Below, piece after piece: positions 17,748 through 27,384 of a stretch of DNA of 64,000 bases. Below the pieces are notes generated by a model. It saw only the letters and a program-made list of their open reading frames with translations, had not been told where the DNA came from and did no database searches. Numbering within the stretch: position 1 is the first letter of the stretch; each line of letters begins with the position of its first letter. This DNA comes from Gracilibacillus suaedae (GTDB taxonomy: Bacteria; Bacillota; Bacilli; Bacillales; Amphibacillaceae), in assembly GCF_017599345.1 (NCBI RefSeq), contig NZ_JAGFVL010000062.1, positions 1 to 64,000 on the forward strand, written 5' to 3'. The translations under genes were made by a program, and so were the position numbers.

Positions 17748-17972
17748 TACAAGCAATGAGAATATGAAGCCTAAATGTAGTGATTATAAAGATGAAAATC
17801 CTTATAGGATTCCCATTATCTAATTGAGCTGCCACAAAAATTTTCCTTCAATAATGAAAAAAGAAATCAGGTTTCGGAGTCATGCAACACTACCTTTAAT
17901 TTTTACAATAAAATCTTTAATTTACTTAGTTTTTATATCAACTGTATTCTGCTAACATTTAATGAATAAAAA

Positions 17973-17986
17973 AGAAAGCGCTATCT
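17973..17986 (+). promoter_or_regulatory. cre-like site before the GH10 xylanase
   Basis: AGAAAGCGCTATCT matches 12 of 14 positions of the CcpA consensus TGWNANCGNTNWCA. It ends 33 bases before the xylanase start, where binding would block elongation or initiation when good sugars are present. Confidence 0.5.
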
Positions 17987-18019
17987 ATTAAACAACATGT
18001 TATGAGTGGAGGTATTAGA

Positions 18020-19252
18020 ATGGGACAAACAAATAAATTAGCACATCGAATGGCGAACAAAACGATTAAACTCGTTGATGCACAAGGGAATCCTGTAGCA
18101 GGGAAGGAAGTGGAACTGAAACAGACCAATCATCAATTTTTATTTGGTTCTGGGATTTTTGATGTCATCGATGTAGCAAATAAGAATGTACCAGCAGACA
18201 GACTTGCATTTCAAGAAGAAAAACTAGATAAATTTTTAGATGTATTTAACGCTGGTACATTACCTTTCTATTGGGGAAGGTTCGAACCCGAAAAAGGTAA
18301 ACCCCAAACAAAAGAATTACAGGCAGCAGCTCAGTGGTTAAAAGAGAGAAATGTAACGGTGAAGGGACATCCACTTTGTTGGCACACCGTAACAGCTCCT
18401 TGGCTTCTCGATATGAGCAATGAAGAAATTTTGCAAGCACAGTTTGCTAGAATTGAACGGGACGTTACAGATTTCAAAGGCCTTATCGATATGTGGGATG
18501 TCATTAATGAAGTAGTCATTATGCCGATTTTTGACAAATATGATAATGGTATCACCAGAATAAGTAAAGATTTGGGGCGTGTTGGTATTATAAAAGAAAT
18601 GTTTGCGAAGACACGTGAATATAACCCAGATGCGACCTTATTATTAAATGACTTCAATACATCAATAAATTATGAAATATTAATTGATGGCTGCTTAAAT
18701 GCAGGTGTCCAAATTGATGCGATTGGTATTCAGTCCCATCAACATCAAGGATATTGGGGACGTGAGAAATTAGAAGAAGTATTAGATCGCTTTTCACATT
18801 TCGGAATTCCCATTCACTTTACAGAAAATACATTAACATCTGGACACCTGATGCCACCTGAAATAGAGGATTTGAATGATTATCAGAATCCAGAATGGCC
18901 ATCTACACCAGAATTCGAGGAACGTCAGGAGCAAGAAGTGGAAGAAATGTATTCTATTTTGTTTGAACATCCTCTTGTAGAGGCGATTACGACATGGTCC
19001 TTCAGTGATGATGGTGCGTGGCTTGGGGCTCCAGCAGGATTTGTTCGGAAGGATAACAGTTTGAAGCCATCTTATGAGGTATTAAAGAAATTAATTAAAG
19101 GTGATTGGTATACCAATAAACAATCTAAAACAGATGACAACGGTATGGTATCATTTGAAGGATTCCTTGGAGATTATGACCTTTTATGTGATGGTAAAAA
19201 GGTAAGCTTTACATTAGATAAGAGTGAAGGAACAATAAAGTTGGTAGTGTAA
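18020..19252 (+). CDS. GH10 endo-1,4-beta-xylanase, cytoplasmic type
   Basis: Hydrolyses internal beta-1,4 bonds of xylan or xylo-oligosaccharides with retention. The acid/base Glu164 is in WDVINEV and the nucleophile Glu269 in IHFTENTL; KGHPLCWH and IGIQSHQHQG are further GH10 signatures. There is no signal peptide, so it should act inside the cell on imported oligosaccharides. The N-terminus has a short beta-sandwich typical of this subgroup (DAQGNPVAGKEV), and a 60-residue C-terminal beta-rich extension follows the barrel. GTGGAGG before ATG 18020 decides the start. An upstream cre-like site suggests catabolite repression. It is a monocistronic gene; no xylanolytic partner is directly adjacent. 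Confidence 0.92.
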   Translation: MGQTNKLAHRMANKTIKLVDAQGNPVAGKEVELKQTNHQFLFGSGIFDVIDVANKNVPADRLAFQEEKLDKFLDVFNAGTLPFYWGRFEPEKGKPQTKELQAAAQWLKERNVTVKGHPLCWHTVTAPWLLDMSNEEILQAQFARIERDVTDFKGLIDMWDVINEVVIMPIFDKYDNGITRISKDLGRVGIIKEMFAKTREYNPDATLLLNDFNTSINYEILIDGCLNAGVQIDAIGIQSHQHQGYWGREKLEEVLDRFSHFGIPIHFTENTLTSGHLMPPEIEDLNDYQNPEWPSTPEFEERQEQEVEEMYSILFEHPLVEAITTWSFSDDGAWLGAPAGFVRKDNSLKPSYEVLKKLIKGDWYTNKQSKTDDNGMVSFEGFLGDYDLLCDGKKVSFTLDKSEGTIKLVV

Positions 19253-19335
19253 ATCATCCCTTGTCAAAAGTAATACCATTAATAAATACAGGAAAGTAAT
19301 TACTTAAATAGCCGTATAGCTCCAAACTTTGATGA

Positions 19336-19364
19336 TTTCGACAGGTGCCTGGCGCCTGTCGAAA
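19336..19364. repeat. REP-like palindrome
   Basis: TTTCGACAGGTGCC and GGCGCCTGTCGAAA face each other around one base with a single G-T mismatch. It has no T run, and it stands between two genes. Cores of the GGTGCCTGGCACC type recur in Bacillaceae genomes from general memory; only one copy is seen in this window. Confidence 0.5.
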
Positions 19365-19487
19365 GGGGAGCTTTTAAGTCCAAGCGTACCATTCCTCGGA
19401 AAAAAGAGATAATCATAGTTTTGGAATTAAATCGGAAATTCGAAGACTCCGTATTATAGATTGGTATATCAGTGGAGGTATACACGG

Positions 19488-20249
19488 ATGACACATATTC
19501 ACTATGTTGAATACAATATGTCGCATAATAGCAATTTTGTTATTGATGTTCCAAAGGGCTATCATTGGCTTATTGTCATCACCAAGACTCCAGCACAATT
19601 CTGGGTTAATGGTGGCCTTAAGGAGTATCCTGCACATACCACCATCGTCTATCGCCCTACACAGAAAGTTTATTACAGAGCCTGCACCGATCAGTTCATC
19701 AATGACTGGATTCGCTTTGAATCCAACGCACCTTATATAACGGAATCACCGCTTCCATTTGGCGAACCATTTTCTGTGAATGATCCAAACTATTGCCGTA
19801 AGCTATTTGAACTATTATCTATTGAACACAATTTCAATCGAGATTACAAAAAATCTTCCATCGAATTCTTGTTGAAGACGCTGTTCAACAAGTTAATGGA
19901 ATCCTATTTCCATGGAGACATTTTCTCTCAATACTACAATCTATTAAAACTTCGCACAATGATTCAAAACAACCCAGGAGAATATTGGACGGTTGCCAAA
20001 ATGGCAGATTACCTTCGAATCAGTTCAGGATATGTTCAGAACATATACAAAAGAACCTTTGGGGTTTCCTGTATGGATGACGTAATCGACAATCGAATTC
20101 GATTGGCTAAAGAATATTTAATTCATAGCAACCAAAATATTACAGAAATCGCTTCTCAATGCGGGTATCAAAATGTGGAACACTTCTACAGGCAGTTCAA
20201 GCATATTACGGGAAAAACACCTAGGAAATTTCAAAAATACGGTTCTTGA
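19488..20249 (+). CDS. AraC-family transcriptional regulator
   Basis: 253 residues, with an N-terminal cupin-like sensing domain (about 1-130, PKGYHWLIVITKTPAQFW) and a C-terminal double helix-turn-helix (about 155-250). The latter has ITEIASQCGYQNVEHFYRQF, the AraC signature, and ends in GKTPRKF. It would bind a sugar and activate transcription. GGAGG lies upstream of ATG 19488; a longer frame from 19461 has no ribosome binding site. It lies downstream of the GH10 xylanase with 235 bases between them, so it may control that gene or a nearby locus; its ligand is unknown. Confidence 0.88.
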   Translation: MTHIHYVEYNMSHNSNFVIDVPKGYHWLIVITKTPAQFWVNGGLKEYPAHTTIVYRPTQKVYYRACTDQFINDWIRFESNAPYITESPLPFGEPFSVNDPNYCRKLFELLSIEHNFNRDYKKSSIEFLLKTLFNKLMESYFHGDIFSQYYNLLKLRTMIQNNPGEYWTVAKMADYLRISSGYVQNIYKRTFGVSCMDDVIDNRIRLAKEYLIHSNQNITEIASQCGYQNVEHFYRQFKHITGKTPRKFQKYGS

Positions 20250-20256
20250 AGTTATA

Positions 20257-20300
20257 CTTTATAAGGGGTTTTATTACTTCGTTGGTTGTTCCTTATAAAG
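20257..20300. terminator. Hairpin after the AraC gene
   Basis: CTTTATAAGG (20257-20266) pairs with CCTTATAAAG (20291-20300) around a T-rich loop. It is a probable weak terminator with no strong T tail. Confidence 0.45.
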
Positions 20301-20335
20301 ATCTATCCGATGATGTGTACTAGCATCCCAGAAGG

Positions 20336-20373
20336 TGCCTCTACCGTATAGACCTACCAGAGAGGCAGTTTTT
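20336..20373 (+). terminator. Intrinsic terminator
   Basis: TGCCTCT (20336-20342) pairs with AGAGGCA (20361-20367), followed by GTTTTT. It may close the AraC transcript. Confidence 0.55.
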
Positions 20374-20447
20374 CTCAGGTTGTCTGTTCGGGTTTGAAAA
20401 TCTAACCCCTTCGAATGGATCCGTTTCTCTGTCGCCTCTCGCGCAGA

Positions 20448-20855
20448 TCACGTGATTTGCTTTAAACGGTAAAAGTGGAGCTTCACTGCTATCCCTTCAT
20501 TCACCTGCTGTGGTTCCAATTTTCCAACAAAAGTATCTTCATTTAACCATGCGTACCAACCAATTGAGGTCAAGAAGCTAGGATGTGTCCAAATGGTTTC
20601 TCCCTTACTATTACCATGGTTTCCCTCGTTAATAATGGAAATCAATATCCCATCATCTGTTTCCAATGTATACCTCGCCCATATTTCACTACTTCCATCT
20701 TTCCGGACGGTGTTCCAGTCTGCTCCACCAGGAACGACTCTCCCGTTAATTGCCGGTCCTTCAAATGTCCCTCCCACAATTGGAATGACACGAAGAAACC
20801 CTTTAGGTGTATCTCCAATTTCCAATGGCTCTGAACATAAGCAACCAGAGAACAT
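20448..20855 (-). pseudogene. DUF3237 family protein, N-terminally shortened
   Basis: The frame carries the DUF3237 core: EPLEIGDTPKGFLRVIPIVG, GTFEGPAINGRVVPGGADW and ARYTLETDDGILISIINEG. The usual family start of about ten residues before the EPLEIGDTP segment is replaced by a short stretch (MFSGCLCS), and no ribosome binding site precedes this ATG. The break falls at about 20870, where an unrelated plus-strand esterase fragment begins. The protein might still fold if a start is found, but it looks truncated. DUF3237 function is not established. Confidence 0.6.
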
Positions 20856-20876
20856 CGGGCATTTGGCGGATTCTCT

Positions 20877-21113
20877 ATGGGGGCAGTCACGACGTGGTAT
20901 ACATTTACAGAAGCCCTAGACTATTTCAAGTATTATATGCCATTAAGTGGAGACAGCTGGGTACTTGGTTCATCAGCGGGTGGTAGCCAACCAGAGGAAA
21001 CAGCTGAATACCTTGCCAACGTTGTAAGAGAATCCAGCTATACGCCACAGGATTATTACATTTTCAGTGCCACAGGCAATAAGGATATTGCGTATCCGAA
21101 CTTGAAACCGATG
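20877..21113 (+). pseudogene. Feruloyl/acetyl xylan esterase, internal fragment
   Basis: The plus strand reads AVTTWYTFTEALDYFKYYMP, LSGDSWVLG, TAEYLANVV and YYIFSATGNKDIAYPNLKPM. This is the region after the nucleophile Ser in CE1-type feruloyl esterases, including the usual MSGDSW block. No start codon, nucleophile block or terminal His is present, and the similarity stops near 21113. Both neighbours are on the minus strand, so this piece was inserted or inverted between them. It is not functional. Confidence 0.72.
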
Positions 21114-21672
21114 GTGGTACACATTCCGTTATTTTCGAAGATGTGTAATACTTCTCGGCATTTTCAATATCCACGGATAGGCTATTCTCATAGTTTACCC
21201 GAATATGCAAATCATCTACTCCATATTCTTGCGTCTTATCGTTATTCTCGTCTAAAAATATTTCCACCGAATCTTGCATGTGTAGTGTGTCGGATTTTAC
21301 TGATAAGTGTTCGTCTTTCACTTCTGCAAGGATATAAAGCGCATCATCGTCCCATAGCGCTTTAAATGTTGTGGAAGTGTTATCAGTAGATACGTGTTTC
21401 GGTGTAACCTTAGGTGCTTTCTTCCATACATCATCTACTTCTCTGTCAATGAGTGGCGATCCGATATAGACAACCATTCTTCCCTTTGAATCAAATCCGT
21501 CCTTGTCTACTGGAACTTTTGCAGGTACTGTAGTGGGTTTACCTGCCGCCTTACCATTATCTGAAGATGCGGAGACATCAGGCCAAATACCGATCGAATA
21601 CGTTAATACTAGTGTCACAACAACTAACAACATCATTCTGGGGGAAGAAAACAACCATTTTCCTTTGTTCAT
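21114..21672 (-). pseudogene. Secreted xylanase remnant: signal peptide plus CBM9-like module
   Basis: ATG 21672 begins a signal peptide (basic MNKGKWLF, then a hydrophobic stretch to about residue 35). A linker and a CBM9-like module follow: YIGSPLIDREVDDVWKKAP, ALWDDDALYILAEVKDEHL and MQDSVEIFLDENNDKTQEYG. Such modules sit at the end of GH10 xylanases, and no catalytic domain is present between signal and CBM. The module itself breaks off near 21114, after NAEKYYTSSKI. The ORF closes by chance at 21064. A cre-like site lies upstream. It is inferred to be a deletion derivative of a secreted xylanase. Confidence 0.72.
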
Positions 21673-21702
21673 AAAAATTAATCCTCGTGAACGGTTTATT
21701 TT

Positions 21703-21716
21703 AGTAAGCGATTACA
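21703..21716 (-). promoter_or_regulatory. cre-like site before the xylanase remnant
   Basis: AGTAAGCGATTACA matches 13 of 14 positions of TGWNANCGNTNWCA and lies 30 bases before the start of the truncated CBM9 gene. A leftover control site of the lost xylanase is likely. Confidence 0.55.
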
Positions 21717-21728
21717 ATGTTATCTTCA

Positions 21729-22962
<1,234 letters not shown>

Positions 22963-22976
22963 TGAAACCGTTTTCT
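22963..22976 (+). promoter_or_regulatory. cre-like site upstream of the GH16 laminarinase
   Basis: TGAAACCGTTTTCT agrees with 13 of 14 positions of the CcpA operator consensus. It lies 32 bases before the palindrome at 23008. Confidence 0.6.
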
Positions 22977-23007
22977 TTTTGGGTCGCTTTTATTTTTTTA
23001 GGTTAAT

Positions 23008-23023
23008 ACTAACGCGCGTTAGT
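23008..23023 (+). promoter_or_regulatory. Perfect 16-bp palindrome, candidate LacI-type operator
   Basis: ACTAACGCGCGTTAGT is fully self-complementary with a central CG, as LacI-family operators commonly are. It lies about 230 bases before the laminarinase start, and a TATACG -10-like box follows 18 bases downstream. The LacI-type gene at 27385 is the obvious candidate ligand. Confidence 0.55.
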
Positions 23024-23187
23024 GATTTTATGGTATACATTATACGGTTGTAAAATGTATGACAATGGAGACTAATACATCAAAAATTTCCAAGAGGTTC
23101 TAGATAATATATACAACCTCTCAAGATACATAAACACTGTAAAACATGATATAGATCGTCCTTATTGTAAAAGTAAAATACTTTATT

Positions 23188-23200
23188 AAAGGAGGTGATG
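23188..23200 (+). promoter_or_regulatory. Stand-alone Shine-Dalgarno, possible mRNA stabiliser
   Basis: AAAGGAGGTGATG is almost fully complementary to the 16S rRNA 3' end, but no credible gene starts here. The real start is 55 bases further, with its own AGGAGG. In cry3A mRNA such a site (STAB-SD) protects the 5' end. An almost identical block occurs at 49919-49931. Confidence 0.5.
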
Positions 23201-23254
23201 GGTAAGCGTATTCTGTATCACTAAACCTTACAAAATTTTTAGGAGGATAGGAAA

Positions 23255-26200
23255 ATGATGAAGTTAAAAAAATTACGTATTGCATTACTAGTAGTTCTTC
23301 TGATTAGTTTTAATTTTAGTTTTATCGCTAGTGTTTCCGCTAATACAGACGAAGATGAATCGGACGATTGGAAATTACGTTGGTCTGATGAATTTGATGA
23401 TAGCGAAATAAATATGGATAACTGGAGTTATGATGTTCCGACAAATGGCAGATGGAACGGCGAAATACAATCATATACAGAAAATAATGCATTTATAGAA
23501 GATGGATCACTTATTCTGGAGGCAAGAGAAGAGGAGATAACAGAGGAAGATGGGCAAACATATGACTACTCTTCTGCTAAGCTCATTACGCAAGGTAAGC
23601 AAAAATGGACGTATGGTAAAGTGGAAGTGAGAGCAAAAATGCCTACTGGACAAGGTATTTGGCCAGCAATTTGGATGATGCCAGAGGATGAACCGTTTTA
23701 TGGTACATGGCCTGTGAGTGGAGAAATCGATATTATGGAATTGTTAGGTCATGAACCTGATACCATTCATGGAACGGTACACTTTGGTGAACCACACCAA
23801 CAAATTCAAGGCACGTATCGTTTGCCTGATGGACAAAGTTTTGGTGCCGATTATCATGTTTATAGCATTGAATGGGAGCCAGGGGAAATCAGATGGTATA
23901 TCGACGATGAATTATATCATACAGCCAATGACTGGTTCACGAAGCATGCAGACAATGCTGATGAATATACGTATCCTGCCCCGTTTGATCAAGATTTCTT
24001 CTTAATCATGAATATTTCAGTTGGTGGGGACTGGCCTGGAAACCCAGATGAAACAACCGAATTTCCAAAGCAAATGGCTGTTGATTATGTGAGAGTATAC
24101 GAAAAAGATGACTATCCAATACACGAAAAACCTATTAGTGAAGAGGATGACAACATTCGAGAACCTCTTGAAGATGGAAACTATGTGTATAATGGAAGCT
24201 TTGATATGGATGACCCTGAGGTAGAAGGTGTAGAAGGGGTTCCGAATACGGATTATTGGACTTTTTTACAGGATGGAAGTGCTAACGCTAACCTTGAAGT
24301 GAATGATGATGCGTTGGATGTACAAATTGAATCAGGTGGGAATGTTGAACACGGAGTACAGTTATTTCAAGCTCCCATGCACCTTGAAAAAGGAGCCAAG
24401 TATAAAGCTTCGTTTAAAGCAAAAGCAGAAGCAGAAAGACCGTTAAAAGTAAAAATTGGGGCAGATGGGGATCGTAGCTGGGTTGATTATGCGGACAAGG
24501 ACCCCTTCACGATTACATCATCCTGGGAAGAATATGAATTGGAGTTTACGATGGAGCATGCAACAGATGTTAAAGCTAGGTACGAATTCAATATGGGACT
24601 AGACGACAATAGTATCTCTCTTGATGATGTCAGGCTAGAAAAAATTGCCGATCCAGAACCAGTTGATCCTTCAGAAACAGTAAGGGAACCACTACCAACT
24701 GGAAACCACATCTATAATGGTACTTTCGATCAAGGTGCTGAAAGAATGGGGGATTGGGAATTTAATACTGATGAAACGGCAGAGGCGACCAAATATATTG
24801 GCAGTTCTGTAGATGAACGAAGATTTGAGGCCCTCATTACCGATGGTGGTGACAACAGTGATTCTGTACAGTTAATACAAAGCGGTTTTCGGTTAGAAAA
24901 TAATAGACAGTATCAGCTCACGTTTGATGCCAGTGCAGAAACAGACAGAGATATTCATGTAGCTTTTAGAAATTCGGAATCTGAAGTAGTACATGAGGAA
25001 ACGATCAAGTTAAGCTCGACTACTAACACACATACAGTAGATTTTACGATGGAAGCAGAAAACGATAATCATTCAGAGCTGCAGTTTAATATGGGCAGAA
25101 ATGAAAGTGATGTTTACATTGATAATGTATTTTTAAAGAAACAACCATTAGAAGAAGTAGAAGGCAATCTTATTAAAAATGGAATATTTGATGGGCTGGA
25201 AAATTGGAGAGCAGAAGCATTCAATCCTGGTAAGGCAAGTTTTCAAGTAAATGAAGAGGGACAAGCGAAAGCAGCTATTACGGATATAGGAAGTGACGAT
25301 TGGAATATTCAATTATTTCAAAACGGTGTCGAAATCGAACAAGGTGCTACGTATGAGGTATCTTTTGATGCAAAAGCAACGGTTGATCGACCGTTACGTC
25401 TGCAAATTCAACATAATGGAGAAGAAGATGACGATTGGACAGGATATTTTGACCAAACAGTATCATTAACAGACACAATGGAAACGTATACGTTCACATT
25501 CGAAATGACAGAATCATCTGATCCAGCTGCTAAATTTGGTTTTGCTTTAGGAAAAGATGGGGACGGATTAACACCATCAGAAGGACATGATGTATTGATT
25601 GACAATGTTTTATTGAAAAAGGTTGAAGATGAAGACACAGATGATCCAAATGAAGAGAAGTCAGTAATTACAAATGTGAATGATTTAGAATTGGTTGATA
25701 ATGTATACCAAACAAATAAAGGGACAAAGACAACAGTAGTAAGTAAGGAAGTCATTAATCAATTAGATGCAAATGGCTCGATTGCGTTTAGCTTTCAGGG
25801 AGTTACTGCTATTGTTCCTATAAGCGTGTTACAGACTGGGGAGGATATTACATTCGTATTTGGTGAGGTATCTGACGGAGTGAAAAAGAATAATTCGGAT
25901 GCCGTAAGTGAACTGTATGATTTCTCATTAATTTCAAATGGAGAAGCAATCGACTTTGATGAGCCTATCACACTTATCTTTACCGTTGATCCATCTGAAA
26001 TATCGAATTGGGATAATGTAAGGGGAATCTATATTAATGATAATGGTGAAAAAACAAATGAAGTCATTAAACCGGTTTCTTATGACAAAGATAACCATAG
26101 AGTAGCTGTGGAAGTATCACACTTTAGTATTTATGGGGTATTTGAAGTAGAAGAAACAAATACAGAAGATCCAGAAGCAGAGAATCCAATCACAGATGAC

Positions 26201-26383
26201 AAGCAGAGAGAAGACAATGAAGAGAAGGAAGCAGGAGACACTACGGAATCTAAGGATAAAGACGGTGATACATTGCCAGATACAGCGACTTCTTTATTTA
26301 ACTACCTATTAATTGGTCTACTAGTTCTTGCAGTGGGTGTTTTCATGTACGTTAGATCAAGAAAAAAAGTAACAGATAAATAA
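23255..26383 (+). CDS. Cell-wall-anchored GH16 endo-beta-1,3-glucanase (laminarinase) with three CBM4_9-like modules
   Basis: 1042-residue secreted enzyme. It has a signal peptide to about Ala29. The GH16 domain spans about 35-285, with GEIDIMELLG (nucleophile Glu157, acid/base Glu162). Three related beta-sandwich modules (about 305-465, 475-625, 635-790) each start near YNGSFD, YNGTFD or KNGIFD and end near SLDDVRLEK or IDNVLLKK, typical of CBM4_9. A beta-rich region of about 810-960 and an acidic linker follow. The C-terminus has LPDTA (1007-1011), a hydrophobic span and basic RSRKK, i.e. a sortase signal. It should cut beta-1,3-glucan at the cell surface. The ribosome binding site is AGGAGG. 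Confidence 0.93.
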   Translation: MMKLKKLRIALLVVLLISFNFSFIASVSANTDEDESDDWKLRWSDEFDDSEINMDNWSYDVPTNGRWNGEIQSYTENNAFIEDGSLILEAREEEITEEDGQTYDYSSAKLITQGKQKWTYGKVEVRAKMPTGQGIWPAIWMMPEDEPFYGTWPVSGEIDIMELLGHEPDTIHGTVHFGEPHQQIQGTYRLPDGQSFGADYHVYSIEWEPGEIRWYIDDELYHTANDWFTKHADNADEYTYPAPFDQDFFLIMNISVGGDWPGNPDETTEFPKQMAVDYVRVYEKDDYPIHEKPISEEDDNIREPLEDGNYVYNGSFDMDDPEVEGVEGVPNTDYWTFLQDGSANANLEVNDDALDVQIESGGNVEHGVQLFQAPMHLEKGAKYKASFKAKAEAERPLKVKIGADGDRSWVDYADKDPFTITSSWEEYELEFTMEHATDVKARYEFNMGLDDNSISLDDVRLEKIADPEPVDPSETVREPLPTGNHIYNGTFDQGAERMGDWEFNTDETAEATKYIGSSVDERRFEALITDGGDNSDSVQLIQSGFRLENNRQYQLTFDASAETDRDIHVAFRNSESEVVHEETIKLSSTTNTHTVDFTMEAENDNHSELQFNMGRNESDVYIDNVFLKKQPLEEVEGNLIKNGIFDGLENWRAEAFNPGKASFQVNEEGQAKAAITDIGSDDWNIQLFQNGVEIEQGATYEVSFDAKATVDRPLRLQIQHNGEEDDDWTGYFDQTVSLTDTMETYTFTFEMTESSDPAAKFGFALGKDGDGLTPSEGHDVLIDNVLLKKVEDEDTDDPNEEKSVITNVNDLELVDNVYQTNKGTKTTVVSKEVINQLDANGSIAFSFQGVTAIVPISVLQTGEDITFVFGEVSDGVKKNNSDAVSELYDFSLISNGEAIDFDEPITLIFTVDPSEISNWDNVRGIYINDNGEKTNEVIKPVSYDKDNHRVAVEVSHFSIYGVFEVEETNTEDPEAENPITDDKQREDNEEKEAGDTTESKDKDGDTLPDTATSLFNYLLIGLLVLAVGVFMYVRSRKKVTDK

Positions 26384-26467
26384 AAACGATTGCCAGCACT
26401 AATCATCTATCTAACTAAATTATATGTTGAAGTTCGACAAAACAAATTATATTTAGGAGTGATGACA

Positions 26468-27196
26468 ATGAAAGGTAAAAGTATTATTAGAATGGTAGTT
26501 ATGTCGCTAATAATGATGTCTTTTACGGTGGTGATTTCTGCGCAAAGCCAGGCAACAGAATATCATTCTTTCGACTATCATGATTGGCAAAACTGGCAGA
26601 TTTCGGACGGATGGAGGAATAATGATCCTTTTTTCGGATGTCACTGGAATGCAAACAGGGTGAATTTTAATCAGGGAGAGATGGAGTTATCTCTTCGTAC
26701 CAATTATTCGTACCCAGCACCGTATAACTACGAGTGTGCAGAGTATGCAACAAGTAATTTTTATGGGTATGGATTGTACGAAGTATCGATGAAGCCAGCA
26801 AATGTATCGGGGGTAATCTCTTCTTTCTTCACGTATACAGGCCCATCCTATGATGCCCCGTGGGACGAAATTGATATTGAATTCCTAGGTAACGACACGA
26901 CAAAGGTTCAATTCAATTATTACACGAACGGTGTCGGAGGGAATGAAATCCTTCACGATTTAGGATTTAATGCTGCCCACAGTTTTAATACCTATGCTTT
27001 TGATTGGCAAGAGAACTATATTAGCTGGTACGTTAACGGCCAATTGGTTGCTACAGCTACTGAAAATATTCCGAGGAACCCGAGTAAAATCATGATGAAT
27101 GTATGGAATACGTACGGAATTAATGAATGGGCAGGCCCCTATTATGGAGAAAATGCCAATGCATCCTATCAATGGGTTCGCTATACGCCGAATTAA
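26468..27196 (+). CDS. Secreted GH16 lichenase (endo-beta-1,3-1,4-glucanase)
   Basis: 242 residues, close to BglS-type lichenases. The signal peptide covers about 1-29. The active site DEIDIEFLG has nucleophile Glu134 and acid/base Glu138. FFGCHWNANRVNF and YNYECAEYATSNFYGYGLYE are characteristic of bacterial lichenases, and the two cysteines can form the usual disulfide. It cleaves mixed-linkage beta-glucan of cereals. AGGAG eight bases before ATG 26468 sets the start; the longer frame upstream lacks one. It follows the laminarinase by 84 bases on the same strand, so co-transcription is possible. A strong hairpin follows. Confidence 0.93.
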   Translation: MKGKSIIRMVVMSLIMMSFTVVISAQSQATEYHSFDYHDWQNWQISDGWRNNDPFFGCHWNANRVNFNQGEMELSLRTNYSYPAPYNYECAEYATSNFYGYGLYEVSMKPANVSGVISSFFTYTGPSYDAPWDEIDIEFLGNDTTKVQFNYYTNGVGGNEILHDLGFNAAHSFNTYAFDWQENYISWYVNGQLVATATENIPRNPSKIMMNVWNTYGINEWAGPYYGENANASYQWVRYTPN

Positions 27197-27260
27197 TAGG
27201 CAAGTACCAATTGAATCGAATAAGCAATAGTAGCTAAATGTGCTGTATAACAAGAAGTGT

Positions 27261-27306
27261 AGGTTGTCCAAGAGGTTGTTATGACCATAGGACAACCTCT
27301 TTTAAG
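27261..27306 (+). terminator. Intrinsic terminator after the lichenase
   Basis: AGAGGTTGT (27271-27279) pairs with ACAACCTCT (27292-27300), then TTTT. An alternative pairing of AGGTTGTCC (27261) with GGACAACCT (27290) is also possible. Confidence 0.75.
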
Positions 27307-27384
27307 TAAGAAAATAGATGAAATAGATATACAAAGCTATCTTTTTGATATAATAGGAAAAAAAGTAGATTAGGTGGAGAATGT

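Noticed and set aside
21064-21113. C-terminal end of the CBM9 reading frame
   Set aside because: The last residues are antisense to the plus-strand esterase fragment and do not resemble CBM9.
23198-23224. Eight-codon leader peptide (MGKRILYH) after the strong Shine-Dalgarno
   Set aside because: The ATG overlaps the Shine-Dalgarno itself with spacing too short for initiation; a stand-alone site is a better explanation.
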